From positions 33,563 to 97,562 of the forward strand of contig NZ_JAKKDU010000014.1 of the NCBI RefSeq assembly GCF_021728535.1: a stretch of DNA of 64,000 bases. Reading direction: 5' to 3'. The translations under genes and the position numbers were made by a program. This document shows positions 1-9,043 of the stretch, piece after piece (position 1 is the first letter of the stretch; each line of letters opens with the position of its first letter). The notes under the pieces were generated by a model. That model searched no databases and was not told the DNA's origin. It worked only from the letters and a program-made list of their open reading frames with translations. The DNA comes from Wocania arenilitoris. Lineage in GTDB: Bacteria; Bacteroidota; Bacteroidia; Flavobacteriales; Flavobacteriaceae.

Positions 1-179
1 TAAGTGTTGAAGTATGAATAGAAATAAATCTGAATTAGATTACAACAAATCGCATAATCCATCAAAAATTTTTTCGTCAGTGACGAACCAGTAGAAAAAA
101 CATTACTCTGAAAGAACCTGAAAACTCAAACCAAAATTTTACAAATTAATTTACTATAGAATTGTTTACCATTGAATGA

Positions 180-382
180 CTTTGAAGTATAAGTCTAAAA
201 TGGGTTAAGTCCAAGAAAGTCTCATTACAAAAAAGATGACCAAGCAGTGACTGCTTTTTTAAAAACTACCTAATACGCTAAACAACATTAGATTAAGTCT
301 AAATAAAGATAAGTATGAAGTTGTGAATCGATATTTTCAAGATGAGTCTAGGTTTGGGCTCATTATTAGAGCATTCTTTTAA
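180..382 (+). pseudogene. IS630-type transposase remnant
   Basis: A broken transposase fragment spread over three frames. A stretch near 186-213 reads TLKYKSKMG, the next frame reads LSPRKSHYKKDDQAVTAFLK, and a third reads NTLNNIRLSLNKDKYEVV followed by FQDESRFG at 335-358 before a stop at 380-382. The order and the DESRFG block are those of the IS630/Tc1-type DDE transposase catalytic core. There is no start codon and the C-terminal half is missing. At least two frameshifts show it cannot be functional. Confidence 0.75.
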
Positions 383-506
383 TTAGAGCTTCTAATATTA
401 TGTAAAATAGAAATTAAACTGTAGAACTTTTTTAGGTTTCATTTATCTTTTTTTTTTTGATAAAAAAAGAAACAAAATAATCAAGACTGCATAAAACTTT
501 GGAAAC

Positions 507-609
507 AATTAACGGTTCGTTGCGCTATATTTTAGACTATTTAGCGTTTAGAGAATGTCCAGTGGACATTTTTAGCTAAATACAATTCGAAGCAAACTTT
601 TAGTTAAGT
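507..609 (+). repeat. attC-like palindromic site
   Basis: An imperfect palindrome with the layout of an integron attC site. AATTAAC (507-513) is a near match to the R'' box RYYYAAC; GTTAAGT (603-609) fits the R' box GTTRRRY. Inside them lie TTGC (520-523) and GCAA (592-595), which can pair like L''/L' boxes at 6-7 nt spacing. The centre folds into a hairpin with arms ATTTAGC (539-545) and GCTAAAT (575-581) around AATGTCCA/TGGACATT (554-570). No integron integrase gene is in the window, so the assignment is inference from structure. Confidence 0.4.
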
Positions 610-613
610 GTTA

Positions 614-654
614 TATACAAATCCAATCATCCACAGGATAATTGCATTTGTATA
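614..654 (-). repeat. Hairpin with TATCCTGTGGATGA core
   Basis: Read on the minus strand, this folds as a 9-bp outer stem (TATACAAAT with ATTTGTATA), a 2-nt internal loop, an 8-bp inner stem with one G-U pair and a TGT loop. The same core with a different outer stem recurs at 9847-9885. It lies about 90 bp downstream of the last gene of the minus-strand operon, so it could sit in a 3' UTR. It has no T-run typical of a terminator. Confidence 0.6.
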
Positions 655-745
655 ACCTATAATATGGTCACTCCACTCTCCTATTGTTTTAGCCAAAGTT
701 TTATGAGGTCAGATTAAAGGAAAGCATATATAAAAAACCTTATGC

Positions 746-1933
746 TTAAAAGTATTTAATGAAGTTTATTTTTAAAAAACTGTCATTTTTAAAGTTAGAA
801 AGTATTAGTTCTTGACTATCTATATTTTGAAAAAACCTACCAACTATTTCTAACTTATAACTACTTCCAAACCTTCTTGATGCTTCAATACTTAATATTT
901 TACTACTATTTTCAATATCGGATATCATACCAGCCAAAATAGAAGTATCTTGTATATCGTTAAATGCTATTCTGGTTCCAATGAAAATATCATTTTGCAT
1001 AGCACTTAATGCCAAATCATCCCTTTCATCATAGAGGTATTCCCCAATAAGCCCAACATCCATTCCAGAGTTTTTAATATTACTTATGGTATACTCAACA
1101 CCAGCAGTCAATGCAAAAAAATCTTGAAAATCACTTTGTCTATATATGCTCTCCATCTTCCATAAAAAAGCATTATGAGTAAGCTGTAAATCTAAACCTG
1201 TTTGGTTAATCACTGGATAAAAAGCATCAATACCTCCTTGATTAGTAAATTGAAATAAAGGCTCTCTCCCAGTACCATAAAAATGTGATAACCCAATGTC
1301 AATTATTGAAAAGCTATGAGCATATCTTATAGCGAAATCTTGATGCCATTCTTTTGATGAAGATTCATATTTAATATCATCTGAATGGATTACAGTTGAA
1401 AACCTAAAGCGTCCTTTTTCGCCTGGATAATTTCTTTTGCGATGAAAGGGTAAATAAAAAAAATCTAATGTGCCAAAGCTTGTATTTAATGAATACTGCA
1501 CCATTGGCTGTCCTAACTTTTGTTCACCATCAAAGCTTTCTACTACATCTGTTTGGTTTATGATGTCAACTAAATGGTTGCTTTCTGTAACGCCCCAAAA
1601 TATTTTTTTAAAACCAACGCTTAATTCCCAATTGTTTTTAACTGTTTGGTAGTATAATTCTCTAATATCCCAATGAGTACGCTCATTATCTATATCTAAT
1701 CTAAAAAAAGTTTCTGTATTTATACTTTCATACCCTTTATTCCAGTCTAAAGTATATTTTGGTCTAAATGCCATTGATGGAAAATTACTTTTTTGACCGT
1801 CAAAAGAAGGTGAGTTATAAAAGGATCTGTATTCTGCTTCAAGGTCTAACTCAAAATCGTGATTGACACTTGCATTTTGAGCACTTACTGCGTGAGCAAA
1901 TAATGTGAATATGAATAAATAATTAATTTTCAT
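746..1933 (-). CDS. Outer-membrane beta-barrel protein (DUF1302/porin-like)
   Basis: Predicted 395-residue outer-membrane barrel. The start is placed at the ATG giving MKINYLFIFTLF, because it begins a clear signal peptide ending at AVSAQ; the longer reading has 24 hydrophilic residues before it. The body is rich in alternating aromatic and polar residues, and the last residue is Phe (INFIKYF), the usual C-terminal signature of barrels inserted by BamA. It is the final gene of a run with a LolA-like periplasmic protein and an MMPL transporter. DUF1302-type porins often accompany such pairs, so passage of a hydrophobic substrate through the outer membrane is the likely role. The exact family was not confirmed. 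Confidence 0.75.
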   Translation of the reverse strand: MKINYLFIFTLFAHAVSAQNASVNHDFELDLEAEYRSFYNSPSFDGQKSNFPSMAFRPKYTLDWNKGYESINTETFFRLDIDNERTHWDIRELYYQTVKNNWELSVGFKKIFWGVTESNHLVDIINQTDVVESFDGEQKLGQPMVQYSLNTSFGTLDFFYLPFHRKRNYPGEKGRFRFSTVIHSDDIKYESSSKEWHQDFAIRYAHSFSIIDIGLSHFYGTGREPLFQFTNQGGIDAFYPVINQTGLDLQLTHNAFLWKMESIYRQSDFQDFFALTAGVEYTISNIKNSGMDVGLIGEYLYDERDDLALSAMQNDIFIGTRIAFNDIQDTSILAGMISDIENSSKILSIEASRRFGSSYKLEIVGRFFQNIDSQELILSNFKNDSFLKINFIKYF

Positions 1934-2031
1934 GACTTTTGAATTTGCGGATAGAATACCGGAAACCAAAACTCTGTCTCCGGCCTCTATCAAATCAACA
2001 AACAACTAACTAAACCAGCTAATACTACCAA

Positions 2032-2796
2032 TCAATTTCTTTTTAAGGCATTTTGAGTAAAATCTTCTTCGTTTAGATTTGCATCAAAATTATAATCGAA
2101 GAAGTCCAATAAAGTTTCTTTTTTACTTTGGTGATTTACCATTTTTAAAGTATTGGCTCTCCAAAATTTATCTTTATACAGTTTATAAAAAGTGTAATTG
2201 AGAGTTTTCAACAGCATGTTTTTCCTGTCAAAAAACTCTATTTTTTCAATTCTATACCCTTTATCTTTATTGTAAGTAACAATCCTTCTTGTGTAACCAG
2301 ATTTTGGGTCAACAGGGTCTTGTTCTACAATTAATAGATTCTCTTTTTCTTCCAAGAACTTATAATTATACTTTTCTATTTCTTGAGAGGATAAGTCTTC
2401 ATACGCAAATTCGCTACCCACAAAAGGGCCAGATTTGTTGTTTGAAGAAATTCTTTTAACACGTTTTATAGATGGCAGATACAACCATTGGTCATCAGAG
2501 CCAATTTTGTGGGTATAAGTTAGCGTTGATGTTCCTTTAACATCTCTTGGGCTTTCAAATACTATAAGTGATTTATCACCGTCTTCGTGCAATTCAAGGG
2601 TCTTTATTGTTAATGCACGTTCACTAATTTGTCCATTACTATTTGTTAATAGCATTTTAAGGTTCACCATTGAACTATTAAAACCTAAATCTGCTTGAAC
2701 TGCAGCTTTAGCAATTTCTAATCCTTTGTTTTCTTGAGCTATACCCATTGCAGTAATCGCAATTGAGGTAACCATTGTAATAATTAAATTTTTCAT
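2032..2796 (-). CDS. LolA-like outer membrane lipoprotein-sorting protein
   Basis: Periplasmic protein of 254 residues with an N-terminal signal peptide (MKNLIITMVTSIAITAMGIAQ). The features SLIVFESPRDVKGTSTLTY, QWLYLPSIKRVKRIS, FVGSEFAYEDL and the later GYRIEKIEFFDRK match the LolA-like family commonly named outer membrane lipoprotein-sorting protein. The half-open barrel of this fold carries acyl chains across the periplasm. It is not the housekeeping LolA, since it belongs to a transporter operon: the RND gene is 19 bp upstream and the barrel gene lies about 100 bp downstream. A shuttle between the two is the natural inference. Substrate unknown. Confidence 0.85.
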   Translation of the reverse strand: MKNLIITMVTSIAITAMGIAQENKGLEIAKAAVQADLGFNSSMVNLKMLLTNSNGQISERALTIKTLELHEDGDKSLIVFESPRDVKGTSTLTYTHKIGSDDQWLYLPSIKRVKRISSNNKSGPFVGSEFAYEDLSSQEIEKYNYKFLEEKENLLIVEQDPVDPKSGYTRRIVTYNKDKGYRIEKIEFFDRKNMLLKTLNYTFYKLYKDKFWRANTLKMVNHQSKKETLLDFFDYNFDANLNEEDFTQNALKRN

Positions 2797-2815
2797 TGTT
2801 TTGAATTTTTAAAGT

Positions 2816-5194
2816 TTATCTGAAAAAAAAGAAAGATGTGTACTTCTTTTTGACTTTCTTTTTTTCTTTATTTGTTAATATTAGTAATGATGGTAATAGA
2901 ATAAAATCGATAATTAATGCTGATATAATAATTACCACTGTTATTCTTGCCATATAACTGTTAAGTGCAAATGAAGATGTTGACAACACTGCAAAACCAG
3001 CCAAGAGAACTACTGTTGTTGTTATTAATGCTTGTCCAACAGTTTCAAATGCATACTCTACAGCTTGATTAGCATTATAACCATACTCTCTTTTAGCCCT
3101 TAAGAATTTACTCATGAAATGAACTGTATCATCGACTATAATTCCCAAGGTCATACCAAACACTATAACCATTCCTGTATTAATTTGCGCTTTATATAAT
3201 GCCCAAATACCAAAACCAATAAGCACAGGTGCTACATTAGGAATTATACTCAACATTCCTAATTTAAAGTTGCGTAAAGCAATCATAAGAACAAGAGATA
3301 TTAATATGAGCGCAATAATGTTTCCTTTAAGCATACTATCTGCTTGTCTAAAACCAAGTTTAGAAAACATTAACATTGGACTTACACCAATGGCGTGCAT
3401 TTCTGTAGGTGTGTTATCTCTTAACCATTGTTCTCCCCTTTTTGAAAATTCAATCATTTGAGGACTATCAAGGTTTTTCACTGTAACTGTTACTCTTGTT
3501 TCAGATTTATCTACATTAATTTGATTGTTTAAGTCTAAACCAAAGGGTAATGACAGTTCATAAAGTAATAAGTACTGTGCAGCTTCTTCACGAGTGCTTG
3601 GAATTTTATAAAAACGCTCATCATCTCCATTCATAGATTTATTAATACGCCTTGCTACTTCACTAAAAGCGTTTACATGAACTACTTCCGGTTGCTGTTT
3701 TAACCAGTTTTCAAATTCATTAAGTTTATTGAGATAATTTGGGTTGTTAATACCTCCACTTTCTCCACTTCCAATTGAGTACTCTACATTATATACTCCT
3801 GTTAAGTTCTCGCTTATATAATCTGTATCTGTTCTAAATTCAACACTCTCATCGAAATAATTAATAAACTCATCATTAAATGTGTTTTTACTTGCCAAGT
3901 ATGTTAAAAAACCAATTGCCAAAAATGAAATAATTGACAATTTTATAGGTTGCTTTATTACAAAACGTGCCAATTCTGAATACCAATTAAAATAATATAC
4001 TGGCTCATTTTCTTTAATTTTAGACTTAACCTTTATTGGAAGAATTGCCATTAATGCTGGTAAAGTAGTAGTTGAAAAAAGAAATGCCATAGCCATCCCA
4101 AAAGCTGTAATATTTCCTAAATCCCAGAATGGTGGAACATCTCCAAAATTCATTGTTAAAAAGCCAATAACCGTTGTGAGGCTTGTTATAAAAACTGGCA
4201 TAAAATTTAGGCGCATAGACTCTATTAAAGCCTCATTTTTGTTTAAGCCATCTTTACGCATTTTTTGTAGCATTGTTATGATAATATGTATACTATCTGC
4301 TACTGCTAATGTTAATACCATAGTAGGAAAAACAGAGGATGGTGGTGTCAATTTAATTCCTGTAAGCCCCACAAACCCTAACGTACTAATAATAGAAAAC
4401 ATAACAACAACAAGGGTTGTTAATGTGCTTTGAATGCTCCTTGTAAGTAAAAATGTTGTAATAATGACAATTAATATCATTATACCTGTTAATCCCATAT
4501 CTTTCATTGAAGCCTCAAAAAATGCAGTGTTTAGAGGAACCATTCCAGAAATGTGTACATCGAAATGTGGATATTTACTCTTAAAGTTAGACACCATATC
4601 TCTAACATATTTAGTTACTTCAGGAACCTCTTTTGCACTATCCTCTCCTGGTAATCTAACAGTAATATTAATAGCAGTGACGCTACCTTCTTCATTAACA
4701 ATCCTATTTACCAACATTGGCTCTTTTAAAGCTATTTCTTTAATTTTATTAATCTCTGCTTCGCTTTTATTTAATGAATTATAGGATAAATCGTCAACAT
4801 ATAAATCATCACCATGAGCACTTGTATGCTGAAAATTTGTAATTGCATCAACCCTCGAAGAATATGGTGTATTCCATGATTGAGCCGTTAAATCCTCTAT
4901 TGCTGTTAAGTTTAATTTTGTAAAAACATCTTTGTTAGATGGTGATAATACCATAATTACATTATCATCTTTTGTGTATTTTTCTTGTAATGCATCAAAA
5001 GCCTCCAATTCTGGATTTGATTCACTAAAGAACACATGGTAATCTCCATCAAACTCTAATTCACCTTGAGAACCAAGACCAATTACCAATAAGAATGAAA
5101 ACATCAATACAGGCCATTTATTTTTTATCACAATTTTTGCCCAATTACTTGCAAATTTGTTTGTCGAGTTTTTTATTTTTTTTATTGCATTCAT
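2816..5194 (-). CDS. MMPL/RND family transporter
   Basis: Inner-membrane transporter of 792 residues with two RND repeats. Each repeat has a first helix, a large periplasmic loop and five more helices. The first repeat carries VADSIHIIITM and the second DDTVHFMSKF in the fourth helix, the Asp-containing motifs that carry protons in the MMPL/HAE2 branch. The protein ends in a Lys-rich and Phe-rich tail. MMPL proteins export lipids, hopanoids and other hydrophobic compounds using proton-motive force. The genes for a LolA-like protein and an outer-membrane barrel follow on the same strand, giving a complete envelope route. The gene for DUF2461 lies 56 bp upstream. Confidence 0.92.
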   Translation of the reverse strand: MNAIKKIKNSTNKFASNWAKIVIKNKWPVLMFSFLLVIGLGSQGELEFDGDYHVFFSESNPELEAFDALQEKYTKDDNVIMVLSPSNKDVFTKLNLTAIEDLTAQSWNTPYSSRVDAITNFQHTSAHGDDLYVDDLSYNSLNKSEAEINKIKEIALKEPMLVNRIVNEEGSVTAINITVRLPGEDSAKEVPEVTKYVRDMVSNFKSKYPHFDVHISGMVPLNTAFFEASMKDMGLTGIMILIVIITTFLLTRSIQSTLTTLVVVMFSIISTLGFVGLTGIKLTPPSSVFPTMVLTLAVADSIHIIITMLQKMRKDGLNKNEALIESMRLNFMPVFITSLTTVIGFLTMNFGDVPPFWDLGNITAFGMAMAFLFSTTTLPALMAILPIKVKSKIKENEPVYYFNWYSELARFVIKQPIKLSIISFLAIGFLTYLASKNTFNDEFINYFDESVEFRTDTDYISENLTGVYNVEYSIGSGESGGINNPNYLNKLNEFENWLKQQPEVVHVNAFSEVARRINKSMNGDDERFYKIPSTREEAAQYLLLYELSLPFGLDLNNQINVDKSETRVTVTVKNLDSPQMIEFSKRGEQWLRDNTPTEMHAIGVSPMLMFSKLGFRQADSMLKGNIIALILISLVLMIALRNFKLGMLSIIPNVAPVLIGFGIWALYKAQINTGMVIVFGMTLGIIVDDTVHFMSKFLRAKREYGYNANQAVEYAFETVGQALITTTVVLLAGFAVLSTSSFALNSYMARITVVIIISALIIDFILLPSLLILTNKEKKKVKKKYTSFFFFR

Positions 5195-5250
5195 CTTATT
5201 TAATTTTTAATAATCTGATTAATTATTATTGCTTCACTGATGAAACTATT

Positions 5251-5868
5251 TTACTGTTTCTCTTGTTTTAATATTTCTTTAAAAATATTTACCACTGGTA
5301 GCATTATTTGCCAATGTGTTAGAATCAAAATATCTAACTCATCACTTGACACTAATTCTGATGACAATAATGTTTCAAATGTTAAACTGCTTTTTGTTTT
5401 TCTTAATTCACCACAATAGCTAACAAATGTCTGTTTGCTTATTATTGGGTTTACCAAGTGCATATTATTGCCTATATGCTTCATTTGTTTTGGTGTTAGC
5501 TTAAAACAACCACCTGAAATTTTTATATCAGTTGCACCAATTTCTAAATAGAAGCCTGGTTCTGCTTTATGTCTTCTTCCTTTTGAGCTAATTAAAGCAG
5601 ATTTAAAAACCTTATATGGCGACTTATCTTTTGAAAAACGCAAGTCTCTATTTAATCTAAAAATCGCTTCACTTGCATTAATCCTTATTGTTCCATCAAG
5701 TTTGCATAAGATTTCTAATAACCTTTTTACAAATAGGTTAAATGGTTCGTCTACAAATTCTTCATAATTGGGTTTATTTTTATTAAACCATTCTTTATTA
5801 TTATTACTTTCAAGCTCTTTAAAGAATTTGATAAAATCTTGCGTGAAATATTTTTTTGTACCATTCAT
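5251..5868 (-). CDS. DUF2461 (TIGR02453) family protein
   Basis: A 205-residue soluble protein recognised by FTQDFIKFFKELESNNNKEWF at the N-terminus, RLNRDLRFSKDKSPYK in the middle and EPGFYLEIGATDIKISGG further on; these are hallmarks of the DUF2461 family. Members are widespread, about 200-230 residues long, and have no established biochemical role. No signal peptide or membrane segment is seen. The position, 56 bp upstream of the MMPL gene and 27 bp downstream of a seven-helix protein, implies co-transcription, but DUF2461 genes are also common as stand-alone genes, so a functional link is uncertain. Confidence 0.88.
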   Translation of the reverse strand: MNGTKKYFTQDFIKFFKELESNNNKEWFNKNKPNYEEFVDEPFNLFVKRLLEILCKLDGTIRINASEAIFRLNRDLRFSKDKSPYKVFKSALISSKGRRHKAEPGFYLEIGATDIKISGGCFKLTPKQMKHIGNNMHLVNPIISKQTFVSYCGELRKTKSSLTFETLLSSELVSSDELDILILTHWQIMLPVVNIFKEILKQEKQ

Positions 5869-5895
5869 GTTATATAGTTTTTATTATGTTTAAGG

Positions 5896-6621
5896 TTAAT
5901 TTGAAATTAATTTGGGCTTCTTTTCAAGAATCAACTTTCTTAACATAAAAACATGTAATAAAAGAGCCATTGGTGCGGCAATGCCTATAATAAGCATCAT
6001 AGGAAAAGACCCAGCAGAAGCTGTAGAAGGAATAGCACTACTCCAGATTGGATATTTGGTAAGAAGAATAAAAAGAACTATGAGTAAGTCAACTACTCCA
6101 AAAGCTACTAATCCAAACATTGATATTTTTGACCAACCATATCCTTTACTTAAAGACCAAACTGTAAGAATGGCTATTGCTCCTGTTGTAATATCACCTA
6201 TTCCTGAACCAATAAATTCTTTTGGACCAATACCTGATATGGCAACTAAAAAGAAAATAGCTCCTAATACTCTCCAAGTTTGACCTAATGCCAAATATCT
6301 AAAGGAAATATTGTTAAGTATTGTTCTAAGATTTTTGTTGCTAAATAGAATTAGAACAGCGCTTACTGGAACTAACAACCCTAATAAGAATTTAGGAAAG
6401 CTTTCTCCTTCATTATATGAGAAAAAGTTATTTAGTGTTAAAAGAAACACCGCCAATACCCAAAACGATACTCCAATGAATAATAGTCTATTAAATTTTA
6501 ATTTTAGTTTTGTTTCAAAGTTTGAGTTTTTAATTCCCTCTCTAATATTAACATAGAAGAATGTTGGTGCTATCAAACTTATTAGCACAGATACAATTTG
6601 AATGATTTTAATAGTTTCCAT
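5896..6621 (-). CDS. Seven-helix membrane protein of unknown function
   Basis: I do not recognise the family. The 241-residue protein has about seven hydrophobic segments: near residues 5-25, 47-67, 77-95, 110-132, 140-158, 165-188 and 205-227. A short loop reads GPKEFIGSGIGD. No catalytic motif is apparent. The ATG lies 10 bp downstream of the acyl-CoA dehydrogenase-like gene on the same strand, so the two are almost certainly co-transcribed. A role as an accessory membrane component or a small-molecule membrane enzyme in the same pathway is possible but unsupported by motif. Confidence 0.7.
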   Translation of the reverse strand: METIKIIQIVSVLISLIAPTFFYVNIREGIKNSNFETKLKLKFNRLLFIGVSFWVLAVFLLTLNNFFSYNEGESFPKFLLGLLVPVSAVLILFSNKNLRTILNNISFRYLALGQTWRVLGAIFFLVAISGIGPKEFIGSGIGDITTGAIAILTVWSLSKGYGWSKISMFGLVAFGVVDLLIVLFILLTKYPIWSSAIPSTASAGSFPMMLIIGIAAPMALLLHVFMLRKLILEKKPKLISN

Positions 6622-6631
6622 AATTTATTTA

Positions 6632-7756
6632 TTAATTGTTATTTAATATGATTTCTCCTGTAAAGGCGTACTGGTCCCATTTTGGTAATGGGTGAAAATT
6701 ACCAGCTTGAACGTCTCTAAACATTCTTTCTATTGAATGACTCTTATAAAAACTTTGTCCACCAACTGCGTCCATGCATTGATTAACAGTATCTATACAA
6801 GCATCGCTGACGTTTGTTTTTAAACTTAAAATGTCTATAGTCTTTTGATTATCTGGGTCAAATCTTAAGTTGTTAGCAGTAAGTACCATACTATGCCATT
6901 GGGTTAATGCCAGTATATAAGAGTTGTACATTTTACCTACTATGTACTTAAGATGCTTATGATTTCTTTGGTATTTTTTACCAATTTTTATTGCCTCACT
7001 ATAAGCACCTTTGGCAATACCAACATAGGCCGCCATAATCAATGGCATTGCAACAGGAATTACTACATTCCAAACACCATGAAATTCACCTTGTGGTCTC
7101 TCTAAAGAAATGGCTGAATTAGGAATAAACACATTATCAAAAACAAGCGTTTGAGACCCAGTAGACCTCATCCCCATAACGTGCCAATCGTCTAATAAAC
7201 TAACTCCTACTGAATTAGTTGGCACTCCAAAATGCAAAACACTTTTTTGGTTATTTGTATCTTCATAAATACTACTTGTAATAACCATATCTCCAATAGC
7301 AGATTGGCTTGCAAAGTGTTTTTTTGCAGAGAATAGGTAGCCTCCATTGGTTTTTTTGAGTTCTCCATTAGAGCCTAACCAATCTCTTGCTCCTGTACTA
7401 ATGAGTATCAATTCATGATTTGAAACATTTCGCAATAATGTTTCGTTTGAGCCATCTTTAAAATACTTCCAAACACTTGCTGCAATTAAATGCTGATGCA
7501 TGGATAAAGCCAAAGCGGTAGAACCACAAGATTCACCTACAATTTTGACACATTCACACATAGCTGTATGAGATAACCCTTCACCGCCTAACTCTTTAGG
7601 TATCATGGCAGAGAAAAATTTATGTTCTTTTAAAACATTATAATTTTCGTGTACAAATGTGCCACTTTCATCATGTTGTTTTGCTTTTTCAGCAAATCCT
7701 TGGGATATCTTTTCTGTTAATGATATCCATTCTATATCTGTTTTATTCTTAAGCAT
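6632..7756 (-). CDS. Acyl-CoA dehydrogenase family flavoprotein
   Basis: A 374-residue protein of the acyl-CoA dehydrogenase fold. Visible features are the N-terminal helical domain with IPKELGGEGLSHTAM, the helix GSTALALSMHQHL, the middle beta-domain with MGMRSTGSQTLVFDNVFIP, and the C-terminal CMDAVGGQSFYKSHSIERMFRDVQAG. The end (HPLPKWDQYAFTGEII) resembles the branch that also contains flavin monooxygenase-like members, so oxidation of an acyl-CoA and oxygenation of a small substrate are both possible. It is the first structural gene after a dedicated AraC regulator, separated by 109 bp that probably contain the operon promoter. Confidence 0.85.
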   Translation of the reverse strand: MLKNKTDIEWISLTEKISQGFAEKAKQHDESGTFVHENYNVLKEHKFFSAMIPKELGGEGLSHTAMCECVKIVGESCGSTALALSMHQHLIAASVWKYFKDGSNETLLRNVSNHELILISTGARDWLGSNGELKKTNGGYLFSAKKHFASQSAIGDMVITSSIYEDTNNQKSVLHFGVPTNSVGVSLLDDWHVMGMRSTGSQTLVFDNVFIPNSAISLERPQGEFHGVWNVVIPVAMPLIMAAYVGIAKGAYSEAIKIGKKYQRNHKHLKYIVGKMYNSYILALTQWHSMVLTANNLRFDPDNQKTIDILSLKTNVSDACIDTVNQCMDAVGGQSFYKSHSIERMFRDVQAGNFHPLPKWDQYAFTGEIILNNN

Positions 7757-7865
7757 GATTCATTTATTTTATGATTCAATGCAAAGGAACGTGACAAAGA
7801 GAGTTTAGATTATCCTTAAAGGCTCAATCACTTGACTGAAAAGCCCAATGCTATTTTTGTAGTGA

Positions 7866-8726
7866 TTATTTAGCATTTTTAAATGAAGATGGGGTGATAT
7901 TATACTTGATTTTGAATGTTCTACTAAAATGAGCAGTACTTTCAAAACCACAATCATAAGCAACTTGCGAGATTGACTCAAAATCCGATTTTAATAATTT
8001 TGCGGCTCTTGACAACCTTCTATCAAGTATCCATTTACCAGGGCTGCAGTTATAATGGTTTTTGAAGTCTCTTTTAAAACTTGACTTGCTTCTATTACAT
8101 AAAGTTGCAAACTCGTCGAGTTTTAAATTATAGCAAAAATTAGCTTCCATTATATTAGGTAATGAAGGAAGTTCGTTTAACGCAATATTTTTTAAATGAG
8201 AAGCAATCTCTAAATTTTGCTTACTATTAATTATATTTAAAATAAGTTCTTTTACTTTTAATTCTAATATCCCTTCTAATGGCATATTTTTATCATGAAA
8301 ATATCCCAATGCAGATTGAAAGAATGTTTCTAATTGATTATTTATCTGAATTTTATTGATAACAAATAAATCTGCTTCGTCAATATTTTTTATAGGTGTA
8401 GCTTTTATTACATCATCTAAAGTATGTCTAATTAAATCATCTGAAATAAAAAAGCCAAGCATACAAAAATCATCATCAAACTTCTGTTCGATAATTGTAG
8501 CACCTTTTTTAATATATAATGCTTCACCTTTTTTGGCTACCCAAGATTTTTCTCTGGTGCGCCAAGTTTTTTCTCCACTTAAAATGTATACAACATAGTC
8601 ATACTTTGACCAAATTTCAACCACATCTTGTTTTAATGGACACTTGTATTCTACGAAAAGGACATTGTCGACTTCAAATTTATTGAAGACAACTTCACTT
8701 TTCATTATTGAATAAAAATCGTACAT
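7866..8726 (-). CDS. AraC family transcriptional regulator
   Basis: A 286-residue regulator. Residues about 15-110 form a cupin-like sensing domain (LFVEYKCPL, VVYILSGEKTW, GEALYIKKGA). The C-terminal third has two helix-turn-helix units: LKLDEFATLCNRSKSSFKRDF, then ISQVAYDCGFESTAHFSRTF, and PSSF near the end, the normal AraC layout. It is encoded immediately upstream of the acyl-CoA dehydrogenase-like gene on the same strand, so it probably controls the 746-7756 gene run. A clear paralogue with the same sensing domain lies at 50518-51387 behind the molybdenum cofactor operon. Confidence 0.92.
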   Translation of the reverse strand: MYDFYSIMKSEVVFNKFEVDNVLFVEYKCPLKQDVVEIWSKYDYVVYILSGEKTWRTREKSWVAKKGEALYIKKGATIIEQKFDDDFCMLGFFISDDLIRHTLDDVIKATPIKNIDEADLFVINKIQINNQLETFFQSALGYFHDKNMPLEGILELKVKELILNIINSKQNLEIASHLKNIALNELPSLPNIMEANFCYNLKLDEFATLCNRSKSSFKRDFKNHYNCSPGKWILDRRLSRAAKLLKSDFESISQVAYDCGFESTAHFSRTFKIKYNITPSSFKNAK

Positions 8727-8784
8727 ACTGGATATTATAATTTATGTAATACTAAAAGCAAATTTAGTTAATAAATATTATCAT

Positions 8785-8960
8785 TTCCATTCCACACACA
8801 TTCCACTTCTCTTCTATCGTCGCTTCGTGTAAAAAGTGTTTCATTAACATAATCAAAAGAAGCTTTGGATAATAAAACTTTTAAAATAAAAATCAGCAAA
8901 TGAAACTATTGCTTTTACCAAAGCAAAGTAACATAATGCGGACCATTATAATTCATTTTC
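8785..8960. repeat. Direct repeat copy A flanking parDE
   Basis: Copy A of an imperfect repeat of about 175 bp. Shared blocks with copy B (9677-9850) are CATTCCA.ACACATT near the left, CCTATCGTC/TCTATCGTC, CTTCG, GCTTTTACCAAAGCAAAGT and a right end reading ATAAtGC.GaaCATTATA. The central part has drifted most. The GCTTT/AAAGC block can form a small hairpin in both copies. This gap of 317 bp between the AraC gene and the toxin gene holds no credible gene. Confidence 0.75.
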
Positions 8961-9043
8961 AATATTATATTCGACATTATATAAAATGTCTTTATAACAT
9001 TAAAAACGTGAGTTTTATTGTAAATAAACAAAGAAAAATATAG

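Noticed and set aside
4176-4784. Two plus-strand open frames inside the RND transporter gene
   Set aside because: They are antisense shadows of transmembrane helices; hydrophobicity comes from the real gene.
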